Positions 1-7,575 are shown, numbered from the stretch's first letter. The stretch: DNA of 14,959 nt from Deinococcus sp. (GCA_018260375.1 JAGLBF010000010.1:15253-30211); one strand, 5' to 3'. Program-made: numbers and translations. Notes: generated by a model from the letters alone, not told the origin.

Positions 1-1289
1 CAGAAGCGACTGCGCCACAACCTGCTGCACCAGAAGCGACTACACCAGAACCTATGGCACCTGAGCCTGTACCATCGGTCAGGACTACCGAGCCTGCCCG
101 GCCCACTGAAACGCCCGCCGAACAGCCTGCTGCTGCGCAACCTGAGTCTGCTCAACCTGAAACCGCCCGATCTGAGTCTGCCCGACCTGAAGCGGCACAG
201 CCCACAACATCCACCGAGCCAGTGACGGCCAGAGCCCCCAAACCTACCTCAACACAAACCGGGACAGAATCCGCCGCGCCTGTCACTCAGCGCCCCGCTG
301 CCACACCAGCGTCAGAGGTGCCCGCCACGCCCACAGAGCGCCCCACCGCCAGCACTCAGCTGAGAAGTGAACCCGTAACCAGCTTGCCACGCCGCGAGGA
401 GCAGGCTGCTGCCGCTGCCCCCAGCCGCGCTGAAGCGACCCGTACCGAGTCGCCTCAGGCATCCACCCGCACGGCCAGCCCACAAGCCGCCTCAGCGTCC
501 GCCCAGAGCGGTGAAGCAAGCAGTGAAGCGCCCCCAGCCTCACGCACAGGAACGACGACCAGCAGTGAGCCAGATATCACCGCCGCGCCGCGTGGCAGTG
601 CTGCTGGCGCGAACAGTGCCAGTACCAGTACCGCCACCGAAACAGCGCAGGGCGGCAGCGCTGCCAGCCGTACAGCGCAGGGTACGGGCCAGGGTACAGG
701 GCAGGGGGCAGCAACTGCTGAAGCGCCCGCACCTATGGCCAGCGCCGGTAACAACGCCGGCAGCAGTACTTCAGGTACGAGTGAAAACGCCAGCACTGGC
801 CCCGCGGTAGCTCGCGGCACTGGCAACGGCTCCGGATCTGGCAGCGGTGCGGGTACAGCAGAAGAAGGCACTGCCCCAACAGGTGTAGCAGGCCGCGCGG
901 CGGGGACTGGCGGTACAGGTGCGGGCAGCGAAAACCGCGCCTTGCTGTGCAACGTTGTGGTGGATGTGCGCGGCCTGGGCAATTTTGAGCGCGATATGAC
1001 CAGCTACATTTACAACGAGCAAGGCCAACAACTCTGGCCTGACGCGGCACTGATAAGGGGCGTAAGCTCGCAACTGGTCAACGAGGGCAATTTGCACACC
1101 TATATCACCAGTGAGGCTGACATCAGCAACTTTAACAATGTCACCCGCGTCAGAGCCACTCGTATTCAGCCCAACCACATGTCCCCCAACAGCAAATTTT
1201 ACACCGACGCCACGCTAGACGCCGCCGCCAGCGCACAATTTCGCTCTGCAGGCCAAGCGTGCCGCGTGGTGTATCTGTATAGCCGGTAA
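1..1289 (+). CDS. Ala/Pro/Ser/Thr-rich low-complexity protein, 5' end outside window
   Basis: Unrecognised gene, truncated by the left window edge: the frame is open from base 3, and the ATG at 54 lies inside the same repetitive region, so the true start is probably upstream. About 300 residues are low complexity, first degenerate five-residue units of the type P-E-(S/T)-A-(Q/R), then a Gly/Ser/Thr-rich stretch with TGQG and GSGSG runs. The last ~110 residues (about 930-1289) look globular: a beta-rich segment with VVVDVRGLGNFERD, a central Asn-rich part, and one Cys near each end (LLCNVV and GQACRV) that could form a disulfide. Composition resembles a stalk or linker carrying a folded C-terminal domain, as in surface or envelope proteins; this is inference, since any signal peptide or anchor would lie outside the window. 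The domain faintly recalls LPP20/FlgP-type domains, but I cannot assign it. No terminator is obvious downstream. Confidence 0.7.
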   Translation, partial: EATAPQPAAPEATTPEPMAPEPVPSVRTTEPARPTETPAEQPAAAQPESAQPETARSESARPEAAQPTTSTEPVTARAPKPTSTQTGTESAAPVTQRPAATPASEVPATPTERPTASTQLRSEPVTSLPRREEQAAAAAPSRAEATRTESPQASTRTASPQAASASAQSGEASSEAPPASRTGTTTSSEPDITAAPRGSAAGANSASTSTATETAQGGSAASRTAQGTGQGTGQGAATAEAPAPMASAGNNAGSSTSGTSENASTGPAVARGTGNGSGSGSGAGTAEEGTAPTGVAGRAAGTGGTGAGSENRALLCNVVVDVRGLGNFERDMTSYIYNEQGQQLWPDAALIRGVSSQLVNEGNLHTYITSEADISNFNNVTRVRATRIQPNHMSPNSKFYTDATLDAAASAQFRSAGQACRVVYLYSR

Positions 1290-1318
1290 AGAGGGGCTTG
1301 TCTGAAGGGCTAAGAGAA

Positions 1319-1350
1319 TGAACCGCCAACAATCTGAACCGCCAATAATC
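1319..1350. repeat. Two tandem copies of a 16-bp unit
   Basis: The unit TGAACCGCCAACAATC (1319-1334) is followed directly by TGAACCGCCAATAATC (1335-1350), with one difference. It lies 30 bp after the stop codon of the low-complexity gene. Nothing suggests a binding site; a slippage duplication is the simplest reading. Confidence 0.75.
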
Positions 1351-1399
1351 TGAGCTCTAAAAGTCCGCTTATACGCTGTTATTCACACCTTATTTCCTC

Positions 1400-1405
1400 T
1401 ATAAA
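1400..1405 (+). promoter_or_regulatory. Possible -10 element for the exported-protein gene
   Basis: TATAAA sits in an AT-rich patch about 80 bp before the ATG at 1484. No recognisable -35 is found 16-18 bp upstream, so this is only a candidate. The rest of the 194-bp gap holds the 16-bp tandem repeat and otherwise nothing I can interpret. Confidence 0.3.
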
Positions 1406-1483
1406 ATCTGTAGAACCCTCATAAGTTCCCCGTCATGCCGCGCCCCTATAACTCAGTTAACGCTTCCCCAAAGAGGTCATACT

Positions 1484-2197
1484 ATGAAGAACACCATCAA
1501 AACCACCACCATTACCAAAACCCTGCTCGCCTTGCTGCCCTTAGCGCTCTCAGTGCCTGCGCACGCCTGGGTGCCTAAGCTTGAAGAACAGAGCGCCAAA
1601 ACTGTTATTGACAGCGCCTACGGACGGCGGACAGCGGCGCCCACTTACCTCACCATTGACCTCAATGTCAAAGACGGCAAGTTTGTGGCCCCTGACGGCA
1701 CGGTCAAAGTCTTTGACGGCGGCGACCAATGTCTGAGCGACTGGCTGAGCAAGCCCACCGACTTTAGCCAAACCAGCCGCCCCACCAGCATCACCCTCAG
1801 CGGTCAGGCCAACCAACTGCTGTATCAGGCCCAAGATGCCCGCAACAACTTTAAAAACCTGACGGTCAAAGATGCACTTGCCAAAACTGATGGACGTCTT
1901 CCCGACGGACAACTGCGCGTCGCTATCGTTGTACGGGGCCTCAGCGACCTGGTACAACGCGACGCCTATGATGTCGTTTTGAAAGTGCCCAACGGACAAC
2001 CGCTCGCAGCGACTCGAAAGAGCTTCGTCACCGACTGGACTGAAGAAGGCGGCAAGCACACCGGCACGCTCGCCTATTACTTTGAGCCGCTGAAGGCGGG
2101 GCTGAATGCCAGCGACAAAGTAGAATTGCTGCTGCGTACCGAAGCCGATAGCAACTGCGCGTACAGCTTTACGCTGGATTTGTCTAAGTTTAACTAA
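1484..2197 (+). CDS. Exported protein of unknown function
   Basis: 237 residues. The start is supported by AGAGG at 1472-1476, seven bases before the ATG. The N-terminus is a classic Sec signal peptide: Lys/Thr-rich residues 1-13, a hydrophobic core at about 14-24 (LLALLPLALSV), and an AHA cleavage site with predicted cut after Ala28. The mature part starts WVPKLEEQS and appears beta-rich, with alternating segments such as YLTIDLNVKDGKF and LRVAIVVRG. Only two cysteines remain, Cys83 (GGDQCLSDW) and Cys225 (DSNCAYSF), which could form a disulfide in the envelope. I recognise no catalytic motif or named domain. It stands alone on its strand with an SD and a possible own promoter. The stop codon lies inside the first of three 15-bp tandem repeats, so the last residues FN recur as FN-stop after it. 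Confidence 0.8.
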   Translation: MKNTIKTTTITKTLLALLPLALSVPAHAWVPKLEEQSAKTVIDSAYGRRTAAPTYLTIDLNVKDGKFVAPDGTVKVFDGGDQCLSDWLSKPTDFSQTSRPTSITLSGQANQLLYQAQDARNNFKNLTVKDALAKTDGRLPDGQLRVAIVVRGLSDLVQRDAYDVVLKVPNGQPLAATRKSFVTDWTEEGGKHTGTLAYYFEPLKAGLNASDKVELLLRTEADSNCAYSFTLDLSKFN

Positions 2198-2232
2198 GCG
2201 CGGTTTAACTGAGCACGGTTTAAGTGAGGGTG
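2188..2232. repeat. Three tandem 15-bp units spanning a stop codon
   Basis: GTTTAACTAAGCGCG (2188-2202), GTTTAACTGAGCACG (2203-2217) and GTTTAAGTGAGGGTG (2218-2232). The first unit contains the last codons and TAA stop of the exported-protein gene. Because 15 is a multiple of three, units two and three carry in-frame TGA stops at the same place, giving three stops in series. Confidence 0.8.
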
Positions 2233-2264
2233 CGCGTTGAACTAGTACGGAGTAGAACGTAAAC

Positions 2265-2298
2265 AGGCAGCGCAGAGTGTTAAATGGGGGCGCTGCCT
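2265..2298. other. Hairpin, 9-bp perfect stem, 16-nt loop
   Basis: AGGCAGCGC (2265-2273) pairs perfectly with GCGCTGCCT (2290-2298). It lies 67 bp after the exported-protein stop. There is no T-run after it on the plus strand, so it is not a textbook intrinsic terminator; it may still mark or protect the transcript 3' end. Confidence 0.6.
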
Positions 2299-2337
2299 AA
2301 GCCAGGACAGTAGATATATGTTTCCACATCTCTAGCT

Positions 2338-2366
2338 CAGACACTCAGATGCCCGGACGCTATCAT
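2338..2366 (+). promoter_or_regulatory. Promoter of a leaderless transcript for the DUF72 gene
   Basis: TATCAT (2361-2366) lies seven bases before the ATG at 2374, and CAGACA (2338-2343) sits 17 bp upstream as a partial -35. No Shine-Dalgarno precedes the ATG. A TANNNT -10 box 6-8 nt before the start codon is the hallmark of leaderless genes, which are common in Deinococcus. Confidence 0.55.
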
Positions 2367-2373
2367 CTTTGGC

Positions 2374-3228
2374 ATGAAGGTGTACATCGGCACGGCAGGC
2401 TATACCAATGAAGACTGGGTCGGCAATGGCCCAGGTTTTTTGTATCCCCCAGGCACCAAAAAGACAGATTTTTTAGCCGTATACTCGCAACACTTTGACG
2501 CAGTAGAGCTGAACAGCAGCTTTTATGGTATTCCCAGTCTAAAGGCATTTGAAGGTATGGCGCGGCGTTCGGGTGGGCGCACGCGTCTGGCGGTCAAGCT
2601 GCATCAGGTGTTTACCCATCAGTGCGCTCCCACAGATCAGGACTTTGACATGCAGCTACAGCACCCCCAGCCACTGCGCGAGGCGGGAATTATGGGGCCG
2701 TACTTGGCTCAGTTTCCGTACCGCTTTGGGCGATCACCCCAAAACCGCAAGTACCTGGCGCATTTGGTAGAGCGCTTTGCAGGCCATGAACTCGCCCTAG
2801 AGTTTCGGCATGAGAGCTGGGACAGGCCCGAAGTGCGTGCGAGCCTCAGCGACCTGGGCCTGATATGGGTCAGCCCTGATTATCCGCCTGTAGCGGGCCT
2901 GCCTGACCCCGCGCTACACGTCACGACCGAGGTGGGCTACCTGCGCCTACACGGACGCAACAGCGGCAATTGGTGGGCCGCCGAAAGCGCCGCCGAACGC
3001 CACGATTACCGCTATACCCGCGCCGAAATGGACGAATGGGCCGAAAAAATAGCCTTTGTCACTGGCGAGCTTGAAGAGTTGTATGTCTTTTTTGCCAACA
3101 CGACCAAAGGTCACGCGCTGCACAACATCCCCATGTTTCGCCAGGCCCTCAACGCGCGCGGCGTAGTGGTGCATGAGGGCGAGGCTGAGCAAGCGCCCCT
3201 GCTCAGCCTCAGCCACCCAGACTTCTAG
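2374..3228 (+). CDS. DUF72 (YecE-like) family protein
   Basis: 284 residues, the usual length for DUF72, a TIM-barrel-like family of unknown biochemical role. Family motifs appear in order: GTAGYTNEDW (residues 6-15) with LYPPG (23-27), FDAVELNSSFYGIPS (41-55), LAQFPYRF (111-118), LALEFRHESW (140-149), YLRLHGRN (189-196) followed by a WW pair, and YVFFANTTKGHALHNI (237-252). Conserved acidic and aromatic residues line the presumed barrel pocket; no substrate can be stated. The start at 2374 fits the first conserved strand and a leaderless promoter just upstream. A MITE-like element has inserted at the stop codon: the last base of TAG is the first base of its target duplication, so the coding sequence is intact. 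The element carries a terminator-like hairpin that may now end this transcript. Confidence 0.93.
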   Translation: MKVYIGTAGYTNEDWVGNGPGFLYPPGTKKTDFLAVYSQHFDAVELNSSFYGIPSLKAFEGMARRSGGRTRLAVKLHQVFTHQCAPTDQDFDMQLQHPQPLREAGIMGPYLAQFPYRFGRSPQNRKYLAHLVERFAGHELALEFRHESWDRPEVRASLSDLGLIWVSPDYPPVAGLPDPALHVTTEVGYLRLHGRNSGNWWAAESAAERHDYRYTRAEMDEWAEKIAFVTGELEELYVFFANTTKGHALHNIPMFRQALNARGVVVHEGEAEQAPLLSLSHPDF

Positions 3229-3239
3229 ACCCCTGAGCC
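3228..3239. repeat. Left target-site duplication of the MITE
   Basis: GACCCCTGAGCC, identical to 3402-3413 and directly abutting the left inverted end. Its first base is the last base of the DUF72 stop codon. Confidence 0.85.
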
Positions 3240-3401
3240 AGGGCAACCGCAAAGTCGGAAGCTGCCTAACATTTGATAAGTAGCCAGTAAGTAGGCTGGC
3301 TCTTTTTGCTGTATCTATCTGTCAAATGCTCTCGGCATAGCGAAGCGTGATTTTCAAACGAAAAGTTTCACTTTACATTTTAGGGACTTTGCGGTTGCCC
3401 T
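3240..3401. mobile_element. MITE-like non-autonomous element, 162 bp
   Basis: The left end AGGGCAACCGCAAAGTC (3240-3256) is perfectly inverted as GACTTTGCGGTTGCCCT (3385-3401). Identical 12-bp direct repeats flank it (3228-3239 and 3402-3413). The interior is more AT-rich than the neighbouring genes and has no credible ORF. Perfect ends plus a perfect duplication indicate a fairly recent transposition, presumably by a transposase encoded elsewhere. A 12-bp duplication fits the range known for IS4-family elements (about 10-13 bp), but the parent IS cannot be named from this window. No second copy is present here. Confidence 0.85.
3282..3307 (+). terminator. Terminator-like hairpin inside the MITE
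   Basis: AGCCAG (3282-3287) pairs with CTGGCT (3296-3301) across an 8-nt loop and is followed by CTTTTT. It lies 54 bp after the DUF72 stop, on the sense strand. The stem is short, so efficiency is uncertain. Confidence 0.5.
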
Positions 3402-3413
3402 GACCCCTGAGCC
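3402..3413. repeat. Right target-site duplication of the MITE
   Basis: GACCCCTGAGCC, perfect copy of 3228-3239, immediately after the right inverted end and 45 bp before the next gene. Confidence 0.85.
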
Positions 3414-3444
3414 CTTTGACCCTCCCACCACGCCACTTTGGGTA

Positions 3445-3450
3445 TAGACT
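3445..3450 (+). promoter_or_regulatory. -10 box of a probable leaderless acetyltransferase transcript
   Basis: TAGACT (TANNNT) ends eight bases before the ATG at 3459, with no Shine-Dalgarno. TTGACC at 3416-3421 could serve as a -35 but is spaced 23 bp away, longer than ideal. The MITE ends just upstream, so insertion may have changed this promoter's upstream region. Confidence 0.45.
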
Positions 3451-3458
3451 AACCACTG

Positions 3459-4280
3459 ATGCTCAACCTGATGCGCCGGCCTACCACCGTTACGCCTAGT
3501 ATGCTCGCCCAAGCCTTTGCCGAACTGGGGCTAGACGGGCAGCAGCATACCATTGTGCACGCTAGCCTGCGCTCGTTTGGGCAACTTGAGGGCGGCGCGA
3601 CTACCTTGCTGAGTGAGTTGCTGCGTGTCACGGCGACCCTGAGTGCGCCCGCTTTTACCTACTCTACCCTGCTGCCCTCACCCACCTCGGCGGTGTACAC
3701 CCAGTTTCACCCGCGCCTGCGCGTGAGCCGCGACATCGGGCGCTTGCCGCAGCACATGGTTGACCACCCGCACATGCACCGATCATTTCACCCCGCACTC
3801 AGCTTTGTGGCGATTGGCGAGCAAGCCCGCTTTATTACCGAGTCGCAAAGCCTGCAAAGCCCCTACTTACCCATCGGTGCACTGTATGACCTCGACGGAG
3901 TCGCGCTGCTACTGGGGGTAGACCATTCAAGCAATACTTCTATTCACTACGGCGAGTACCTAGCGGGTATGCCGCTGCTCACGCGCTACGTGCCGCTGGG
4001 CGAACAAGTGGTGCCGACCGCGTTCCCCAACTGCTCTTCTGATTTTGAGCACATCGCCCCCTTTGTCAGTGAGCAGCAGGTTACGGTGGGGCGTGCCACC
4101 CTGCGGGCCTACCGTGTGCGCGAGTTGGTCGACGGCGCGCAGCAACTGCTACGACACAACCCCGAAGGGCTGCTGTGTAGCTACGCCCATTGCCGCTGCC
4201 GCGAAGTCCGTAAAATGCTGCGTGAAAGCGGCCTGTCACCGCGAGAGCATCAAGTATTTGCCCACTCCAAAAGTGCTTAG
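3459..4280 (+). CDS. AAC(3)-family aminoglycoside N-acetyltransferase-like protein
   Basis: 273 residues, normal length for the Antibiotic_NAT (AAC(3)/YokD) family of acetyl-CoA-dependent enzymes that modify the 3-amino group of aminoglycosides. Family signatures in order: HASLRSFG (34-41) and GGATTLL (45-51) for the CoA-binding region, RDIGRLP (91-97), RSFHPALSFVAIG (108-120), and the core ALYDLDGVALLLGV then DHSSNTSIHYGEY (141-167), with His156 in the place of the family's catalytic His. A CX4CXC cluster (Cys240, Cys245, Cys247) lies near the C-terminus, as in several environmental members. The ATG at 3459 is preceded by a -10 box and no SD, suggesting leaderless translation; ATG 3471 is an alternative start. 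Whether it gives antibiotic resistance cannot be told, since many chromosomal homologues have unknown acceptors. Confidence 0.88.
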   Translation: MLNLMRRPTTVTPSMLAQAFAELGLDGQQHTIVHASLRSFGQLEGGATTLLSELLRVTATLSAPAFTYSTLLPSPTSAVYTQFHPRLRVSRDIGRLPQHMVDHPHMHRSFHPALSFVAIGEQARFITESQSLQSPYLPIGALYDLDGVALLLGVDHSSNTSIHYGEYLAGMPLLTRYVPLGEQVVPTAFPNCSSDFEHIAPFVSEQQVTVGRATLRAYRVRELVDGAQQLLRHNPEGLLCSYAHCRCREVRKMLRESGLSPREHQVFAHSKSA

Positions 4281-4312
4281 AGAGGCGGCACGGTAGTGTG
4301 CACCGCTTTGTA

Positions 4313-4343
4313 CTGGCCCGCGCCCCAAAAGTTGCAGGGCCAG
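4313..4343. other. Hairpin after the acetyltransferase gene
   Basis: CTGGCCC (4313-4319) pairs perfectly with GGGCCAG (4337-4343) across a 17-nt loop, 32 bp after the stop codon. No T-run follows on either strand. Confidence 0.45.
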
Positions 4344-4418
4344 GTGGTGTTGCCCCGAGCGTGCTGACAAAGTTGTAAGCTCTGGCATGTAAGCTAAGCA
4401 CGTCACCGCCTCATTCCG

Positions 4419-4486
4419 CCGTGCTCCCTGTCACACCGTGCCCCTTGCCACACTGTGCTCCCTACCACACCGTGCCTCCCTGCCCA
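4419..4486. repeat. Four imperfect tandem 17-bp units upstream of topA
   Basis: Units at 4419-4435, 4436-4452, 4453-4469 and 4470-4486, each close to CCGTGCTCCCTGCCACA. The period of 17 is not a multiple of three and gives a Cys/Pro-rich translation unlike any TopA N-terminus. This argues against the upstream GTG at 4421 as a start. The rest of the 281-bp gap 4281-4561 contains one hairpin and no obvious promoter. Confidence 0.8.
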
Positions 4487-4561
4487 GCCGCCAGCCGCGC
4501 CTCTCCTGCCGCACCTCACATACGCACCCCAACTCGGTGCGGTAAGCTTCTGGATACTTTC

Positions 4562-7500
4562 ATGCCAAATACTTCTATCCCCAATACCCTCGTTATTGTT
4601 GAAAGCCCCGCCAAAGCCAAGACCATTGCCAAATATCTGGGCAAGGGCTATACCGTAGAGTCTAGTATTGGACATATCCGCGACCTGCCGCGCAGCGCCG
4701 CCGAGATACCCGAAGCTTACAAAAAAGAGAGCTGGGCCAGACTAGGCCTGAATGTCGACGACGACTTTAAGCCGCTGTACATCGTCACCCCCGACAAACG
4801 CGCTCACGTTGCCCACCTGCGCAAGCTGGCGCAAAAGGCCGACGAGATTATCCTGGCGACAGACGATGACCGCGAGGGCGAAAGCATCGCCTGGCATCTG
4901 TACCAAGAACTCAAGCCCAAAGTGCCTGTAAAGCGCATGGTCTTTCACGAAATTACCAAAGAAGCGATACAAGCGGCCATCGCCGCCCCGCGCAACATTG
5001 ACACCAATCTGGTAGAAGCCCAGGAAGCCAGACGCGCCCTAGACAGGCTTTACGGCTACGAGGTCAGCCCCGTACTGTGGCGCAAAGTAGCTCCTAGGCT
5101 GTCGGCAGGGCGGGTGCAGAGCGTGGCGACCAGACTGCTGGTTGAGCGGGAGCGCGAGAGGATGCGCTTTGTAGCGGCGCAGTGGTGGGACATTGATACC
5201 GAATGCCTAACGCAAGCGCCCAATACGGCCAAAGCCCAGGCCGCAGAAGGTGAGCGCTTTCCGGCCAAGCTGCTTGAGGTTGACGGCGTGCGACTGGCCC
5301 AGGGCCGCGACTTTGACCCGCTGACGGGCAAGCTCAAGGCCGAAGATGACAAGAGTGAAGCCGCGCCGACAGAAGGCAATAAAACCCGTAAAGAGGACAG
5401 CAAAAAAGTGCTGCTGCTCAACGAAGCCCAGGCCCGCGACCTCGCCGCCCAACTGCTGGGTCAGCCTTTTGAGGTGCTGAGCGCTGATGAAAAACCCTTT
5501 ACCCAAAAGCCCTACGCGCCCTTTATCACCTCTACCCTGCAGCAAGAAGGCAGTCGCAAGCTGGGCTACGGCGCTCAGCGCACCATGCGGGCTGCACAAA
5601 AGCTGTACGAGGGCGGCTATATCACCTACATGCGTACCGATTCCACCACGCTGTCTGCCGAGGCGATCAGTGCGGCGCGCTCGCAGGTGCTGGCCCTTTA
5701 TGGCCCCGATTACCTGCCCGCGCAGCCACGCAGCTACACCAAAAAAGCCAAAAATGCCCAGGAAGCGCACGAGGCTATACGCCCCGCCGGAAGTACCTTT
5801 CGCACGCCTGACAGTCTGCGCGCTGAGCTGAGCGGCGACGAGTGGCGGCTTTATGACCTTATCTGGAAGCGCACGGTGGCTTCACAGATGGCAGACGCAC
5901 GCGGACGGCGCATGCAAGTGCGCTTGCAGGGTCAGGCCAAAGACGGGCGCACGGCGCTGCTGTCGGCCTCTGGGCGGGCGATAGATTTCCCCGGATTCTT
6001 GCGGGCGTATGTTGAAGGCCGCGACGACCCTCAGGCGGCCCTGGAAGACCGCGAGACCATCTTGCCGCCCCTGGTGACAGGCCAGCAGGTACGCGCCGAC
6101 AACGTGACGCCTGTAGGCCACGAAACCCAGCCCCCCGCCCGCTACACCGAAGCCAGCTTGGTGCAGGCGCTGGAAGCCGCAGGCATAGGCCGTCCCAGCA
6201 CCTACGCCAGCATCATCGGCACCATCCAAGACCGTGGGTACGCCGCCAAAAAGGGCCAAGCACTGGTACCCACCTGGACGGCCTTTGCTACCTCTGCACT
6301 GCTAGAGCACCACTTTGGCAAGCTGGTAGATTACGACTTTACCGCCCGCATGGAAGAAGACCTGGACGACATCGCAGGTGGCAGGCAGCGCCGGGCCCCC
6401 TATTTGCGCGAGTTTTATCTGGGTGAAACAGGCTTGCAACCCCTGATCGAGCGCCAGATGGAGAGCATTGACCCGCGCAGCATCTCTACCATTGAGGTGC
6501 CGAGGCTGGCCGGCAGTGGTATAGAGATGCGAGTAGGCAAATTTGGCCCCTATCTGTCACGCGGAGAAACCCGCGCCACCTTGCCTGAAGACCTGAGCCC
6601 CGACGAGCTGACGCTGGAGCGCGCCGAAGACCTGCTGTCGCGCCCCAGCGGTGACCGCGCACTAGGCGAAGACCCTGACAGTGGCCTCAAGGTGCTGGCG
6701 CGGGCGGGGCGCTACGGGCCGTATGTGCAACTGGGCGAAGAAAACCCTCCCCAGCGTACGGCGAGCTTGTTTCCACAAGATGACCTCACGACCCTAAGCC
6801 TGGAGCGGGCCCTGCAACTGCTGACCCTGCCCAGACTGGTAGGCATCAGCAGCGGTGAAGAAGTGTGGGCTGCCAACGGCAAATTTGGGCCGTACCTCAA
6901 GCGCGGCAAAGATTCGCGCAGCCTGCCTGAGGGCCAGCATGACCGCCTCTTTACCGTTACGCTGGATGAAGCCGAGTCGATCTTTAGCCAGCCCAAACAG
7001 TTTGGACGGCGCGGCGCAGCGGCCCCTCCCCTGGCGAGTTTTGAGTATCCTGACCGCGCTACTATCACCCTCAAGAGCGGGCGCTTTGGGCCGTACCTCA
7101 CCGATGGCGAAAAAAACGCTACCCTGCGAAAAGGCGAAGACAGCGAAGAGCTTGACGCTGACCTGGCGCGCAGCATTATGGAAGAGCGCGGCAAGGAACC
7201 CAAGAAAAAGGAAGGCAAAACCAGAGCGGGGCCCAAAGCTGCTCAAAAGGCTTCGCCCAAAAGGGCCGCCTCCAGAAAGGTCGCTTCTGGAAAGACCAGT
7301 TCCAAAAAGGCTGCTGCTCGGCCTAAAGCGGCTGCTACAGCTAAAGTGGCCGCTCAGCCCAAGGCGGCCCCCCTCAGCTGGGCTGAGCTCAAGTCTTTCG
7401 TAGGTGTGTTGAGCGACACTGAGCGCGCCCTGGTCACGGCTACCCGCGAACGCGGCGAAAAAGTAGAAACCGTAGCCCCCACTTTGGGCCTTGATGTCAA

Positions 7501-7564
7501 GCAGGCCAAAGGCATGGCGCTGCAAGCCAGCAAAAAGCTGAATCAGGCGGCGCGTAAGGGATAA
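4562..7564 (+). CDS. topA: DNA topoisomerase I (type IA)
   Basis: 1000 residues from the ATG at 4562, which gives the usual start just before LVIVESPAKAKTIAKYLG; the frame is open back to 4421, but that stretch is tandem repeat. The enzyme relaxes negative supercoils by nicking one strand through a 5'-phosphotyrosine. The TOPRIM domain has Glu14 and the acidic triad Asp101, Asp103, Glu105 (ATDDDREGES). SAGRVQS is at 181-187, the active-site Tyr356 lies in GGYITYMRTDS, EAHEAIRPA is at 401-409, and IGRPSTYASIIGTIQDRGY at 542-560. A charged insert fills about 216-285. In place of Cys4 zinc ribbons there are four C-terminal repeats built on G-(K/R)-(F/Y)-GPY at about 659, 716, 773 and 840. A Lys/Ala/Pro-rich histone-H1-like tail follows (about 878-937), then a ~60-residue helical end. 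No SD is visible. Confidence 0.97.
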   Translation: MPNTSIPNTLVIVESPAKAKTIAKYLGKGYTVESSIGHIRDLPRSAAEIPEAYKKESWARLGLNVDDDFKPLYIVTPDKRAHVAHLRKLAQKADEIILATDDDREGESIAWHLYQELKPKVPVKRMVFHEITKEAIQAAIAAPRNIDTNLVEAQEARRALDRLYGYEVSPVLWRKVAPRLSAGRVQSVATRLLVERERERMRFVAAQWWDIDTECLTQAPNTAKAQAAEGERFPAKLLEVDGVRLAQGRDFDPLTGKLKAEDDKSEAAPTEGNKTRKEDSKKVLLLNEAQARDLAAQLLGQPFEVLSADEKPFTQKPYAPFITSTLQQEGSRKLGYGAQRTMRAAQKLYEGGYITYMRTDSTTLSAEAISAARSQVLALYGPDYLPAQPRSYTKKAKNAQEAHEAIRPAGSTFRTPDSLRAELSGDEWRLYDLIWKRTVASQMADARGRRMQVRLQGQAKDGRTALLSASGRAIDFPGFLRAYVEGRDDPQAALEDRETILPPLVTGQQVRADNVTPVGHETQPPARYTEASLVQALEAAGIGRPSTYASIIGTIQDRGYAAKKGQALVPTWTAFATSALLEHHFGKLVDYDFTARMEEDLDDIAGGRQRRAPYLREFYLGETGLQPLIERQMESIDPRSISTIEVPRLAGSGIEMRVGKFGPYLSRGETRATLPEDLSPDELTLERAEDLLSRPSGDRALGEDPDSGLKVLARAGRYGPYVQLGEENPPQRTASLFPQDDLTTLSLERALQLLTLPRLVGISSGEEVWAANGKFGPYLKRGKDSRSLPEGQHDRLFTVTLDEAESIFSQPKQFGRRGAAAPPLASFEYPDRATITLKSGRFGPYLTDGEKNATLRKGEDSEELDADLARSIMEERGKEPKKKEGKTRAGPKAAQKASPKRAASRKVASGKTSSKKAAARPKAAATAKVAAQPKAAPLSWAELKSFVGVLSDTERALVTATRERGEKVETVAPTLGLDVKQAKGMALQASKKLNQAARKG

Positions 7565-7575
7565 GGTGGGTCTGG

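Noticed and set aside
455..982. Minus-strand open frame of 175 codons
   Set aside because: Lies opposite the Ala/Pro-rich gene; its composition mirrors the repeats, with no SD and no domain.
4421..4561. N-terminal extension of TopA from GTG 4421
   Set aside because: Coincides with 17-bp tandem repeats, gives a Cys/Pro-rich peptide unlike TopA, and the conserved protein starts just after ATG 4562.
6712..7525. Two long minus-strand open frames
   Set aside because: Antisense to the well-supported topA repeats; Ser/Arg/Leu-rich shadow translations without start signals.
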